A DNA stretch of 64,000 nucleotides from Pseudomonas turukhanskensis (GTDB lineage Bacteria; Pseudomonadota; Gammaproteobacteria; Pseudomonadales; Pseudomonadaceae): assembly GCF_027922365.1 (NCBI RefSeq), contig NZ_BSFN01000018.1, positions 32,677 through 96,676 on the forward strand, given 5' to 3'. The notes under the pieces were generated by a model. The model made no database searches. It worked only from the letters and a program-made list of their open reading frames with translations, and was not told the origin of the DNA. This document shows, in pieces, positions 49,443 to 57,718 of the stretch. The stretch's first letter is position 1, and every line of letters starts with the position of its first letter. A program made the position numbers and the translations under genes.

Positions 49443-50378
49443 TTATTCCTGAAGCGCCCTTGGACGAAGGCTGCGTTTTTCGTCGGTTGTGTCATCAGCC
49501 TTCTGCAACTGAAAGTTGAATGACAGCTCGGCAAAGCGGCCGGCTACGCCGCGCGCGGCTGCCAGCGCCGGGTCTTCGATAAAGCTCACATCGCCAATCA
49601 ACCCATCACGGGTAGCGTAGGCGAAGTCGTCCCACAGGTATTTGTCGCCGGACAAATTGATCTGCGTGGTCAGATGACGATAGCCCGGAGCCGAGATGAA
49701 ATAGTGGATATGCGCCGGGCGCTGACCGTGCCGGCCTAGCAAGTTCAGGCATTCCTGGGTGGGGCCCTGCGGGTCGCAGCCGTAGCCGGACGGCACGATA
49801 CTGCGCGCGCGATAACGCCCGTCGGCGTCTGTGACAATGCGTCGACGCAGGTTGTAGTCGGATTGGCTTTTGTCGAAGTACGAGTAGTTGCCCTTCGAGT
49901 CAGCCTGCCATAGATCGACGGTGGCGCCGGCAATCGGTTTGCCGTCCAGGTCCAACACCTGGCCTTGGATAAAGAACGGCGTTGCAACGCCCTCCTCGCT
50001 CCCATCGTCCATCCGCGCTTCGCCGTGCGACAGCGGCGCGCCAGCTACATAAAGCGGCCCCTCGATGGTTCGCGGCGTACCCCCCACCAAGCCAACCTCG
50101 GCGTCTTTGGCATCGTTAAGCATGTCGAGAAAATGCTCGACGCCGAGGCCTGCAATCAATAACGCTGCCTCGCTGCGGCTACCCAGGCGGTTGAGGTAGT
50201 CGATGGTGCTCCAGAACTCGTCGTCGGTGACTTCCAGGTCTTCAATAAGCTTGGCGGTGTCCTGCAACACGCGCAGCAGAATTTGCTTTACCCGCGGGCT
50301 GCCCTGGTCATTGTCATAGCCGGCGGCCTGTTCAAAAAACAGCTGAATCTCGGGTTGGTGGGAAATGCGTACGGTCAT
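49443..50378 (-). CDS. catA: Catechol 1,2-dioxygenase CatA (catBCA operon copy)
   Basis: A 311-residue intradiol dioxygenase that cleaves catechol to cis,cis-muconate with Fe(III). The two Tyr and two His iron ligands lie in PLYVAGAPLSHGEAR, DADGRYRARSIVPSGYGCDP and GRHGQRPAHIHYFISAPG. An N-terminal helical dimer domain precedes the catalytic beta-sandwich. It is the third gene of catB, catC, catA, the standard Pseudomonas order. An A-rich CA motif lies just before the start. The C-terminus RSLRPRALQE closely matches that of the second copy at 55565. Confidence 0.92.
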   Translation of the reverse strand: MTVRISHQPEIQLFFEQAAGYDNDQGSPRVKQILLRVLQDTAKLIEDLEVTDDEFWSTIDYLNRLGSRSEAALLIAGLGVEHFLDMLNDAKDAEVGLVGGTPRTIEGPLYVAGAPLSHGEARMDDGSEEGVATPFFIQGQVLDLDGKPIAGATVDLWQADSKGNYSYFDKSQSDYNLRRRIVTDADGRYRARSIVPSGYGCDPQGPTQECLNLLGRHGQRPAHIHYFISAPGYRHLTTQINLSGDKYLWDDFAYATRDGLIGDVSFIEDPALAAARGVAGRFAELSFNFQLQKADDTTDEKRSLRPRALQE

Positions 50379-50393
50379 GGTCGGGTCCTTATC

Positions 50394-50401
50394 TTGTTGT
50401 T
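50394..50401 (-). promoter_or_regulatory. A-rich CA motif before catA
   Basis: On the minus strand AACAACAA (16-23 nt before the ATG at 50378), followed by the GATAAGGAC ribosome site. A candidate Crc/Hfq site; its function is inferred. Confidence 0.5.
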
Positions 50402-50425
50402 ATGGGGCGCAGAATCGGTCAGGTT

Positions 50426-50716
50426 TCAGCGGTCGTCGGTGTGAATGGACGAGGGGTGACGGCAGAGGCCGTTGATCTCGATATCCATGTAGGGAAACAA
50501 CGGCAGTTGCATCAACGTGTCGTGCAGCGCTTCGACGCTTTCAACGTCAAACACGCTGTAGTTGGCGTAATGGCCGGCAATACGCCACAGGTGGCGCCAC
50601 GTGCCCTTTTGTTGCAGGCGCTGGGCGAGTTCTTTTTCATCTGCCTTTAGCCGGGCGGCCACTTGCGGGTCCATATCGGCCGGAATTTTCACGGTCATCT
50701 TTACGTGGAACAGCAT
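50426..50716 (-). CDS. catC: Muconolactone delta-isomerase
   Basis: A 96-residue protein, exactly the size of CatC, which isomerises muconolactone to 3-oxoadipate enol-lactone. It starts MLFHVKMTVKIPADMDPQVA and contains the conserved WRHLWRIAGHYANYSVFDV segment with its active-site region. AGGGAG precedes ATG 50716. It lies between catB (28 bp upstream) and catA. Confidence 0.95.
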   Translation of the reverse strand: MLFHVKMTVKIPADMDPQVAARLKADEKELAQRLQQKGTWRHLWRIAGHYANYSVFDVESVEALHDTLMQLPLFPYMDIEINGLCRHPSSIHTDDR

Positions 50717-50743
50717 GGTGTTATCTCCCTAATCAAACGCGGT

Positions 50744-51865
50744 TCAGGTACGACGGAAACGCGCCAGGCGCTCTTCATCCAGGGCCAAGCCAAGGCCAGG
50801 CGTGTTGGGTACGTGCAGCTCGAAATCGCGGTATTCAGGCGCTTGCTGCACGATTTCTTCGGTCAGCAGCAAGGGCCCGAACAACTCGGTGTGCCAGACC
50901 AACTGGGCAAGGGTGAGAAAAGCGTGAGCCGAGGCCATCGTGCCGATGGTGCCTTCCAGCATGGTGCCGCCGTACAGTGCGATGCCCGCCGCTTCAGCGA
51001 TTTGCGCAGTGCGCAGCACGGCACGCGGGCCGCCGTTTTTGGCGATTTTCAGAGCAAAGATGCTGGCCGCGCCGTCGGCGGCCAGGCTGAAGGCGTCTTC
51101 CACACTTTCAATGGACTCATCCGCCATGATCGGTGCCGGGCTGCGCTGGTTGAGGCGGATCTGCCCGCCGCGATTGATCCGCGAAATAGGTTGTTCGATC
51201 AGGTCGATGCCGTTCTCGCCAAGCACCTGACAGCCGCGAATGGCCTGGGACTCGCTCCAGTACTGGTTAACGTCTACCCGTACGCTGGCTTGCGCACCCA
51301 GGGCCTTTTTGATCGCCACCACATGGCTAAGGTCTTGCTCCAGCGGGTTGGCGCCGATCTTCACTTTGAAGATGCGGTGACGACGCTGCTCAAGCATTTG
51401 CACGGCTTCGTCGATGTCCTTGCCGGTGTCGCCGCTGGCCAAGGTCCAGGCCACTTCCAACGAGTCGCGCACGCGCCCGCCAAGTAGCTCGCTTACTGCC
51501 AACCCAAGGCGTTTGCCCTGGGCGTCCAGCAGTGCGGTTTCAACCGCAGAGCGCGCAAAGGTGTTGCCCTTGATGGCCTTGTCCAGACGCTGCATCGCTG
51601 CGTTGATGTTGGTTGCATCCTGGCCAATCAGCAGCGGCGCGAAGTGATGATCCAGGTTGCTCTTGATGCTCTCAGGGCTTTCGTTGCCATAGGCCAGACC
51701 ACCAATGGTGGTGGCCTCCCCCAGGCCTTCGATGTCGTCACTGCAGCGCAGGCGAAGGATCACCAGCGTCTGCTGACGCATGGTGTGCATGGCCAGTTTG
51801 TGCGGGCGAATGGTGGGCAGGTCGACGATGATCGACTCCAGGCTGACGATCCGGGCTGAATTCAT
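50744..51865 (-). CDS. catB: Muconate cycloisomerase
   Basis: A 373-residue enolase-superfamily enzyme that converts cis,cis-muconate to muconolactone. The K-x-K base is in HRIFKVKIGANPLEQDL; metal ligands Asp, Glu and Asp lie in VDVNQYW, DLIEQPI and IMADESIE. It is the first gene of the minus-strand operon, divergent from catR, and needs CatR with muconate for activation by analogy with other pseudomonads. Confidence 0.95.
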   Translation of the reverse strand: MNSARIVSLESIIVDLPTIRPHKLAMHTMRQQTLVILRLRCSDDIEGLGEATTIGGLAYGNESPESIKSNLDHHFAPLLIGQDATNINAAMQRLDKAIKGNTFARSAVETALLDAQGKRLGLAVSELLGGRVRDSLEVAWTLASGDTGKDIDEAVQMLEQRRHRIFKVKIGANPLEQDLSHVVAIKKALGAQASVRVDVNQYWSESQAIRGCQVLGENGIDLIEQPISRINRGGQIRLNQRSPAPIMADESIESVEDAFSLAADGAASIFALKIAKNGGPRAVLRTAQIAEAAGIALYGGTMLEGTIGTMASAHAFLTLAQLVWHTELFGPLLLTEEIVQQAPEYRDFELHVPNTPGLGLALDEERLARFRRT

Positions 51866-51997
51866 TTTGGCTTCCGTTTACGCAGTAAAAACACGGCACA
51901 AGCACAGCGGCGCTTGATACCTCACGAATCTTGTTTCAGGCTGTTAAGAATCCCGCTAGCGTATTCACGGGGTCCAATATCGTTTTTATCTCGCACC

Positions 51998-52012
51998 ATA
52001 CCCAGGAGGTAT
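51998..52012. promoter_or_regulatory. CatR-type binding site
   Basis: ATACC-CAGGA-GGTAT, an inverted repeat with the LysR T-N11-A core, in the 148-bp divergent catR-catB region and overlapping the catR ribosome site (AGGAGG). CatR bound here would limit its own synthesis while positioned for catB activation. Confidence 0.5.
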
Positions 52013-52013
52013 C

Positions 52014-52886
52014 ATGGAGGTTCGGCATGTTCGCTATTTTCAGGCGGTGGCAGAAACCCTGAACTTCACCCGCGCGGCCGAGCGTTTGAACATCGCTCAA
52101 CCGCCGCTGAGCCGGCAGATCCAGCAGTTGGAGGAGTTTCTCGGCACCGAATTGCTTGAGCGCAGCCGCCCTCTACAGCTGACAGAAGCCGGGCGCTACT
52201 TCTATGAGCAAAGCGGCACCTTGCTGCGCCAGTTTCAGCAGCTTGGCGAGAACACCCGGCGTATTGGCGAAGGCCAGCGGCAATGGCTGGGTATCGGCTT
52301 TGCGCCCTCTACCCTGTATGCGGCGCTGCCTGAATTGATCCGCCAATTGCGTGGTGACGCCGACCTGGAGCTTGGTCTGCATGAAATGACCACTCTGCAA
52401 CAGATCGAGGCGCTTAAAAGCGGCCGCATTGATATCGGCTTTGGGCGCATTCACTTCGACGACCCTGCCATTCACCAGCAGGTGCTCAGCGAAGATCGCC
52501 TCGTCGCCGTGGTGCCTGTCGGGCACCCTTTGCTGGCGCAACCGGTCACCCTAGAACGGTTGAGTCACGAGCGCTTTGTCCTTTACCCAGCCAACCCTCG
52601 GCCCAGTTACGCCGACCATGTGCTGGCGCTATTTGCCAACCACGGCATGGGCATTCAGGTGTCGCAATGGGCTAACGAATTGCAGACCGCCATTGGTCTT
52701 GTGGCCGCTGGGTTGGGCGTGACGCTGGTACCGGCTTGCGTACAGCAACAGCATCGCGCCGATATTGCTTACGCTGCTTTGGAAGACAGCGAGGCGGTGT
52801 CGCCGATTATCCTCAGCCGGCGCACCGGCGATATCAGCCCCATCGTGCACCGTTGCCTGTCGCTTATCGCGGCGATCAAGCAATGA
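52014..52886 (+). CDS. catR: LysR-type regulator CatR
   Basis: A 290-residue LysR regulator. The N-terminal helix-turn-helix is FTRAAERLNIAQPPLSRQIQ, and the effector domain begins around GIGFAPSTLYAALPELIRQL, as in CatR/BenM-type muconate sensors. It is divergent from catB, which supports its role as the muconate-responsive activator of catBCA. AGGAGGT precedes ATG 52014. Confidence 0.92.
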   Translation: MEVRHVRYFQAVAETLNFTRAAERLNIAQPPLSRQIQQLEEFLGTELLERSRPLQLTEAGRYFYEQSGTLLRQFQQLGENTRRIGEGQRQWLGIGFAPSTLYAALPELIRQLRGDADLELGLHEMTTLQQIEALKSGRIDIGFGRIHFDDPAIHQQVLSEDRLVAVVPVGHPLLAQPVTLERLSHERFVLYPANPRPSYADHVLALFANHGMGIQVSQWANELQTAIGLVAAGLGVTLVPACVQQQHRADIAYAALEDSEAVSPIILSRRTGDISPIVHRCLSLIAAIKQ

Positions 52887-52945
52887 GTCTGTTCGCCATC
52901 TCGCCCCTCTTCCAGCGCGCCGTGGTGGAACTGGTTTCTACCCAG

Positions 52946-52971
52946 CGGCGATTTCGGGCGTGTTTATCACC
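52946..52971. repeat. Left copy of a 26-bp direct repeat
   Basis: CGGCGATTT-N3-GCGTGTTTATC-N-CC. Of its 26 bases, 22 match the copy at 60278-60303 in the same orientation; a shorter relative starts at 59241. It lies before the NahR-like gene, at the left edge of the salicylate cluster. Confidence 0.5.
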
Positions 52972-53066
52972 CATCGGCTCGACTCTATCCTGAGTGACAC
53001 TGGGAACTCTGCGCGCTGTGAGGCGCCGCCACGCCCCAGCCAACATAAATGACAGCAGGCAGAACC

Positions 53067-53990
53067 ATGCAACTGCGCGACTTAGATCTGAATCTTTTAC
53101 TGGTTTTTAACCAACTGCTTATCGACCGCCGCGTATCGACTGCGGCCGACAATCTCGGGCTTACCCAGCCGGCCACCAGCAATGCACTCAAGCGTTTGCG
53201 CAACGCACTAAATGACGAGCTGTTCGTGCGTACCCATCAGGGTATGGAGCCAACGCCCTACGCGCTTCAGTTAGCCGATTCCGTTGCGCTGGCGATCGAA
53301 ACCTTGCGTGAGGCCTTCAAACACGAAGAGCAGTTCGATCCGCTGTCGGCCAAACGCACGTTTACCCTGGCCATGACCGATATCGGCGAGCTGTATTTTA
53401 TGCCGAAGTTGATGAACACCCTCGCCCGCCTGGCGCCCCATTGCCAGGTCAGTACCGTGCGCACCAGTACCGAGACGTTGGCTGAAAAGCTGCAGAGCGG
53501 CGCGGTGGACATAGCGGTAGGCCTGCTGCCCAACCTGCAAGCGGGATTCTTCCAACGGCGCCTGTTTCATCACCACTATGTGTGCCTGTGCCGGCGTAAT
53601 CACCCGGCGACCAAGCGGCCTTTCACGCTGGAGGCTTTCTCGAGTTACGAACACGTGCGCGTGGTGGCTGCCAATACCGGGCATGGCGAAGCCGATGCGT
53701 TTATTCAACGCTCCGGCGCCCAGCGCAATATCCGCCTGGAAGTGCCGCATTTTGTGGCCGTGGGTCATATCCTGCAGCAGACCAACCTGATCGCCACCGT
53801 GCCTGAACGTTTTGCCTCCAGCTGCGCAAAACCCTTCGACCTTGTGCAGTTGCAACCGCCAATGCCACTGCCCGAAATTGCCATCAATCTGTTCTGGCAC
53901 GCCAAGTTCAACAAGGACCCGGCCAATCGGTGGATACGCCAACTGATGTTCGATCTGTTCTCAGAATCGAGTGCTAAATCACCCCACTGA
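53067..53990 (+). CDS. NahR-like LysR regulator of salicylate genes
   Basis: A 307-residue LysR regulator with strong resemblance, as I remember it, to NahR of naphthalene plasmids: MQLRDLDLNLLLVFNQLLID, LFVRTHQGMEPTPYALQLAD, FTLAMTDIGELYFMPKLMNT and AVGHILQQTNLIATVPERFA. Salicylate should be its inducer. ATG 53067 gives the NahR-like N-terminus; ATG 53049 adds six residues. Unlike on nah plasmids, it is in the same direction as the salicylate hydroxylase gene, separated by 210 bp. Confidence 0.88.
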   Translation: MQLRDLDLNLLLVFNQLLIDRRVSTAADNLGLTQPATSNALKRLRNALNDELFVRTHQGMEPTPYALQLADSVALAIETLREAFKHEEQFDPLSAKRTFTLAMTDIGELYFMPKLMNTLARLAPHCQVSTVRTSTETLAEKLQSGAVDIAVGLLPNLQAGFFQRRLFHHHYVCLCRRNHPATKRPFTLEAFSSYEHVRVVAANTGHGEADAFIQRSGAQRNIRLEVPHFVAVGHILQQTNLIATVPERFASSCAKPFDLVQLQPPMPLPEIAINLFWHAKFNKDPANRWIRQLMFDLFSESSAKSPH

Positions 53991-54174
53991 AGGGTGGTCA
54001 AAAATCTGGTCTAAATGGGCCTTCGTAGTCGCTCGAACGCTCGGGTTAGAGCATCTTCAGCATCAGAGACAGCCTCCCTCGCGACCCTACCAGTATTCAC
54101 AAACGACATAGTCAACATGGGCTTTGCGGTATTTACGCGGCTTGCGAACGGGCCAGATATTGCCGGCACTTTAA

Positions 54175-54184
54175 AAAAATAAAA
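54175..54184 (+). promoter_or_regulatory. A-rich CA motif before the salicylate hydroxylase gene
   Basis: AAAAATAA and neighbouring A residues lie 17-26 nt before ATG 54201, ahead of an ATG at 54187 in another frame. A candidate Crc/Hfq site. Confidence 0.35.
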
Positions 54185-54200
54185 CCATGAGTACCTTGCT

Positions 54201-55472
54201 ATGCACCTGTCTTCTTCTGCTTTGCGAATTGGCATTGTCGGTGGCGGTATCGCCGGCGTTGCACTGGCTCTGGACCTTTGCCGTCATGCCCACCTCAAGG
54301 TCCAGCTTTTCGAAGCTGCACCAGCTTTCGGTGAAGTGGGCGCCGGTGTTTCTTTCGGCGCCAACGCGGTTCAAGCCATCAGCGGCCTGGGTATCGGTGA
54401 ACCGTATCAGCGGGTAGCCGACCGCACGCCAGAGCCCTGGCAAGACATCTGGTTTGAGTGGCGCAAAGGTGAAGACGCCAGCTACCTCGGCGCGAGCGTC
54501 GCCCAAGGCGTTGGCCAATCTTCGGTACACCGTGCCGACTTCCTCGACGTACTGGCCAATCAGTTGCCCGAAGGCATTGCCCAGTTCGGCAAACGGGCCG
54601 TTCGCGTCGAGCAGAGCGGCGACCAGGCCGAGGTGTTCTTTGCCGACGGCAGCCATTACCAATGCGACATTCTGATTGCCGCCGACGGCATCAAATCCTC
54701 CATTCGCGACCACGTGCTACAGGGCCTAGGTCAGCCATTGGCAGCGCCGCGTTTCAGCGGCACCCTCGCTTATCGCGGCATGATCGACAGCCAGCAATTG
54801 CGTGCCGCCTATCGTGAGCGCGGCCTGGATGAGCACTTGGTCAACGTGCCGCAGATGTACCTGGGCCTCGACGCCCACATTCTCACCTTCCCGGTCAAAC
54901 AGGGTCGTTTGATCAACGTTGTTGCCTTCGTTTCCGATCGCAGTCACGGCACACCTGTCTGGCCGAGCGATGCACCCTGGGTGCGCAATACCTCCCAGGC
55001 AGAAATGCTCGACGCGTTTGCCCACTGGGGGGATGCCGCGAAGGTACTGCTGGAATCCATCCCCAACCCGACCCTGTGGGCGCTGCACGACCTGGAAGAG
55101 CTTCCCGGTTACGTGCATGGCCATGTTGCCCTCATTGGCGATGCCGCTCACGCCATGTTGCCGCACCAGGGCGCTGGCGCCGGCCAGGGTCTTGAAGATG
55201 CCTGGTTGCTCGCACGCCTGCTCAGCGACCCTCAAGTGCTCAGCGCTTCGCCTGCCGCCGTGCTTAACGCCTATGACGCCATCCGCCGCCCCCGCGCCTG
55301 CCGCGTGCAACGCACCTCCTGGGAAGCCGGGGAACTCTACGAACTGCGTGACCCCATGGTCGCTGACAACGAACCGCTGCTGGGGCAAACCCTGGCCTCG
55401 CGCTTCGACTGGCTGTGGAACCACGACCTGCACGCCGACCTGAAGACTGCCCGCTCGCAATTGGGCTGGTAA
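54201..55472 (+). CDS. Salicylate 1-hydroxylase (NahG-like)
   Basis: A 423-residue FAD monooxygenase converting salicylate to catechol with loss of CO2. FAD motif: RIGIVGGGIAGVALALDLCR. It has the NahG-characteristic FEAAPAFGEVGAGVSFGANA, GQSSVHRADFLD and LPGYVHGHVALIGDAAHA (GD motif) followed by MLPHQGAGAGQGLEDA. The overall pattern matches NahG closely. It follows the NahR-like regulator and precedes a catechol 1,2-dioxygenase, so both steps sit together. Confidence 0.93.
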   Translation: MHLSSSALRIGIVGGGIAGVALALDLCRHAHLKVQLFEAAPAFGEVGAGVSFGANAVQAISGLGIGEPYQRVADRTPEPWQDIWFEWRKGEDASYLGASVAQGVGQSSVHRADFLDVLANQLPEGIAQFGKRAVRVEQSGDQAEVFFADGSHYQCDILIAADGIKSSIRDHVLQGLGQPLAAPRFSGTLAYRGMIDSQQLRAAYRERGLDEHLVNVPQMYLGLDAHILTFPVKQGRLINVVAFVSDRSHGTPVWPSDAPWVRNTSQAEMLDAFAHWGDAAKVLLESIPNPTLWALHDLEELPGYVHGHVALIGDAAHAMLPHQGAGAGQGLEDAWLLARLLSDPQVLSASPAAVLNAYDAIRRPRACRVQRTSWEAGELYELRDPMVADNEPLLGQTLASRFDWLWNHDLHADLKTARSQLGW

Positions 55473-55542
55473 CTGCCCAGCCCGTTTGATTCGCACTGCT
55501 ACAGCAGGGCTGCCGTGTCCCTGCCTTTTAACCACTACAGAC

Positions 55543-55552
55543 AAAAACAAAA
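55543..55552 (+). promoter_or_regulatory. A-rich CA motif before the second catA
   Basis: AAAAACAA within ACAAAAACAAAAGG, 13-22 nt before ATG 55565, overlapping the AAAGG ribosome site. A candidate Crc/Hfq site. Confidence 0.5.
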
Positions 55553-55564
55553 GGTGCTTTTGCC

Positions 55565-56500
55565 ATGACCATTCGTATTACCCAACAACCTGAAATCCAG
55601 CAGTTCTTCCGCGAGGCCGCTGGTCTGGAAAACGCCGGCGGCTCAGAACGCAGCAAAGCCATCATGCTGCGCATCCTGCAGGAAACCGCCCGAATCATCG
55701 AAGACCTGGAGATTACTGACGATGAATTCTGGGCCGGCGTCAGCTACCTGAATCGCCTGGGCGCCAGTAACGAAGCCGGCCTGTTGGTCGCCGGTCTTGG
55801 CATCGAACATTTTATTGATCTGCTGGCCGATGCCCGTGACGAGGCCGCCGGTATTTCCGGTGGCACACCCCGCACCATCGAAGGCCCGCTGTACGTGGCT
55901 GGCGCCCCGCTCTCCCAAGGCGAAGCGCGGCTGGACGATGGCAGTGAAGACGGCGTGGCCACGGTGATGTTTTTAGATGGCCGCGTCGTCGATCTGCACG
56001 GCAAACCCATTGCCGGCGCCATTGTCGACCTCTGGCAAGCCGATACCAAGGGCAACTACTCGTACTTCGACAAGAGCCAATCGGACTACAACCTGCGTCG
56101 GCGCATTGTCACTGATGCCGACGGCCGCTACCGCGCACGCAGCATCGTGCCGTCCGGCTACGGCTGTGATCCGGCTGGCCCCACCCAGGCGTGCCTGAAC
56201 CAACTCGGTCGCCATGGCCAGCGCCCTGCGCATGTGCACTTCTTTATTTCCGCCCCGGGCTTTGAGCACCTCACCACGCAGATCAACCTCTCCAACGATG
56301 ATCACTTGTGGGACGACTTTGCCTACGCCACCCGCGACGGTCTGATCGGTGAAGTGCGCTTTGTCGATGACAGCACGCAGAGCGCCAAGCGCAATGTCGA
56401 CGGTCGTTTCGCCGAAATGACCTTCGACTTCCAACTGCGCCCTGCCCTCAGCGAGCAAGCCACACAGCGCAGCCAGCGCCCCCGCGCGCTGCAGGCATAA
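55565..56500 (+). CDS. Catechol 1,2-dioxygenase, second copy
   Basis: A 311-residue intradiol dioxygenase of the same length as the catBCA copy and highly similar to it (MTIRITQQPEIQQFFREAAG, shared LWQADTKGNYSYFDKSQSDY, GRHGQRPAHVHFFISAPG). All iron ligands are retained. It sits between salicylate hydroxylase and the alcohol dehydrogenase, so it should serve catechol made from salicylate; no second catB or catC is present and the adjacent operon must finish the pathway. Confidence 0.92.
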   Translation: MTIRITQQPEIQQFFREAAGLENAGGSERSKAIMLRILQETARIIEDLEITDDEFWAGVSYLNRLGASNEAGLLVAGLGIEHFIDLLADARDEAAGISGGTPRTIEGPLYVAGAPLSQGEARLDDGSEDGVATVMFLDGRVVDLHGKPIAGAIVDLWQADTKGNYSYFDKSQSDYNLRRRIVTDADGRYRARSIVPSGYGCDPAGPTQACLNQLGRHGQRPAHVHFFISAPGFEHLTTQINLSNDDHLWDDFAYATRDGLIGEVRFVDDSTQSAKRNVDGRFAEMTFDFQLRPALSEQATQRSQRPRALQA

Positions 56501-56539
56501 CGCCGCCCCCTATCACCGTCAAGAGTCCATTACCTGAGG

Positions 56540-56547
56540 AATAACAA
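56540..56547 (+). promoter_or_regulatory. A-rich CA motif at the alcohol dehydrogenase start
   Basis: AATAACAA overlaps the A of ATG 56547 directly after the TGAGGA ribosome site, a position where Hfq/Crc would compete with initiation. Confidence 0.45.
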
Positions 56548-57689
56548 TGTCCCAGCCCAATGCTCAACCGCTGCAGATCAAAGTCGCTGTTCTCCGTGAA
56601 GCCGGCGCCCCGCTGCAGATTGAAAACGCCACCTTAGGCGCTCCTGCTCCCAACGAAGTTCGTGTGCGTGTGGTGGCCACCGGTGTGTGTCACACCGATA
56701 TGGTGGTGCGTGATCAGCTCTTCCCCACGCCGTTGCCGATCATCCTCGGCCACGAGGGCTCCGGCGTAATCGAAGCCGTCGGCTCGGCGGTTACCACCGT
56801 GGCACCGGGCGACCACGTGGTGATGACCTATATGTCTTGCGGGCTGTGCCTGCCCTGCGAAACCGGTCACCCCGCGCACTGCTCGCATATGCACCCGCTG
56901 AACTTCGGAGGCGGTCGTATCGACGGCAGTACCTCCAGTTGCAGCTGTGGCGACGAACACCCGATTCACGATCACTTCTTCGGGCAGTCATCGTTTTCCA
57001 CGTACGCCATGGCCAACGAGCGCAATGTGGTCAAGGTGTCGAAAGAGGCACCGTTGGAGTTGCTTGGCCCATTGGGTTGCGGCATCCAAACCGGTGCCGG
57101 CTCGGTGCTCAATGCGCTCAACGTTGAAGCGGGTTCGAGCTTCGTCGCCTTCGGTGCTGGCGCCGTTGGCCTGGCTGCGGTGATGGCGGCCAGGGTCGCA
57201 GGCGCCACTACGATTATCGCCGTGGACGTCACTCCCAGCCGCCTGGAACTGGCGCTCAAACTGGGCGCCACCCATGTCATCAACAGCCGCGAAGAAGATC
57301 CGGTGCAGCGCGTTCACGCCATTACCGGCGGCGGCGCCAACTACAGCCTCGAATGCTCCGGGCGTGCCGAAGTGCTGCGTCAGGCAATCGACTCCATCAC
57401 CATCCTCGGCACCTGCGGCATCGTCGGCGCGACCAAGATGGGCACCGAAGTGTCGTTCAACATCAACGACGTGATGATTCCGGGCAAACGGATCATGGGC
57501 ATCGTTCAGGGCGATGTCGTGGCCAACGCGTTTATTCCCAAGCTGGTCGACCTCTACCTGCAGGGTCGTTTCCCCTTCGACAAGCTCTGCCACTTCTATC
57601 AGTTCGACGAAATCAATCAGGCCATGGCCGACAGCGAAAGCGGCATCACCATCAAGCCGATCCTGCGTATGCCTGCGACTCAAGCCTGA
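56547..57689 (+). CDS. Zinc-dependent aryl-alcohol dehydrogenase
   Basis: A 380-residue medium-chain dehydrogenase of the XylB/AreB type. Catalytic Zn: GVCHTDMVVRDQ and LGHEGSGVIE; structural Zn: CGLCLPCETGHPAHC; NAD fold: FVAFGAGAVGLAAVMAARVA. Its closest remembered relatives oxidise benzyl-type alcohols to aldehydes. Next to an aldehyde dehydrogenase and salicylate hydroxylase, salicyl alcohol is the most economical substrate. Confidence 0.85.
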   Translation: MSQPNAQPLQIKVAVLREAGAPLQIENATLGAPAPNEVRVRVVATGVCHTDMVVRDQLFPTPLPIILGHEGSGVIEAVGSAVTTVAPGDHVVMTYMSCGLCLPCETGHPAHCSHMHPLNFGGGRIDGSTSSCSCGDEHPIHDHFFGQSSFSTYAMANERNVVKVSKEAPLELLGPLGCGIQTGAGSVLNALNVEAGSSFVAFGAGAVGLAAVMAARVAGATTIIAVDVTPSRLELALKLGATHVINSREEDPVQRVHAITGGGANYSLECSGRAEVLRQAIDSITILGTCGIVGATKMGTEVSFNINDVMIPGKRIMGIVQGDVVANAFIPKLVDLYLQGRFPFDKLCHFYQFDEINQAMADSESGITIKPILRMPATQA

Positions 57690-57718
57690 ACACCTGTTTT
57701 CCACACGAGGAACCTTTG

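Noticed and set aside
54011..54235. A 74-codon minus-strand ORF between the NahR-like gene and the salicylate hydroxylase
   Set aside because: Part of its translation (TGRVAREAVSDAEDALTRAF) looks protein-like, but it overlaps the hydroxylase start, has no good ribosome site and no known family. It could be a remnant.
54187..54417. ATG 54187 as the start of a small hydrophobic ORF overlapping the salicylate hydroxylase
   Set aside because: It is out of frame with the hydroxylase, which has a clear NahG-like N-terminus from 54201; the translation beyond the overlap is a shadow.
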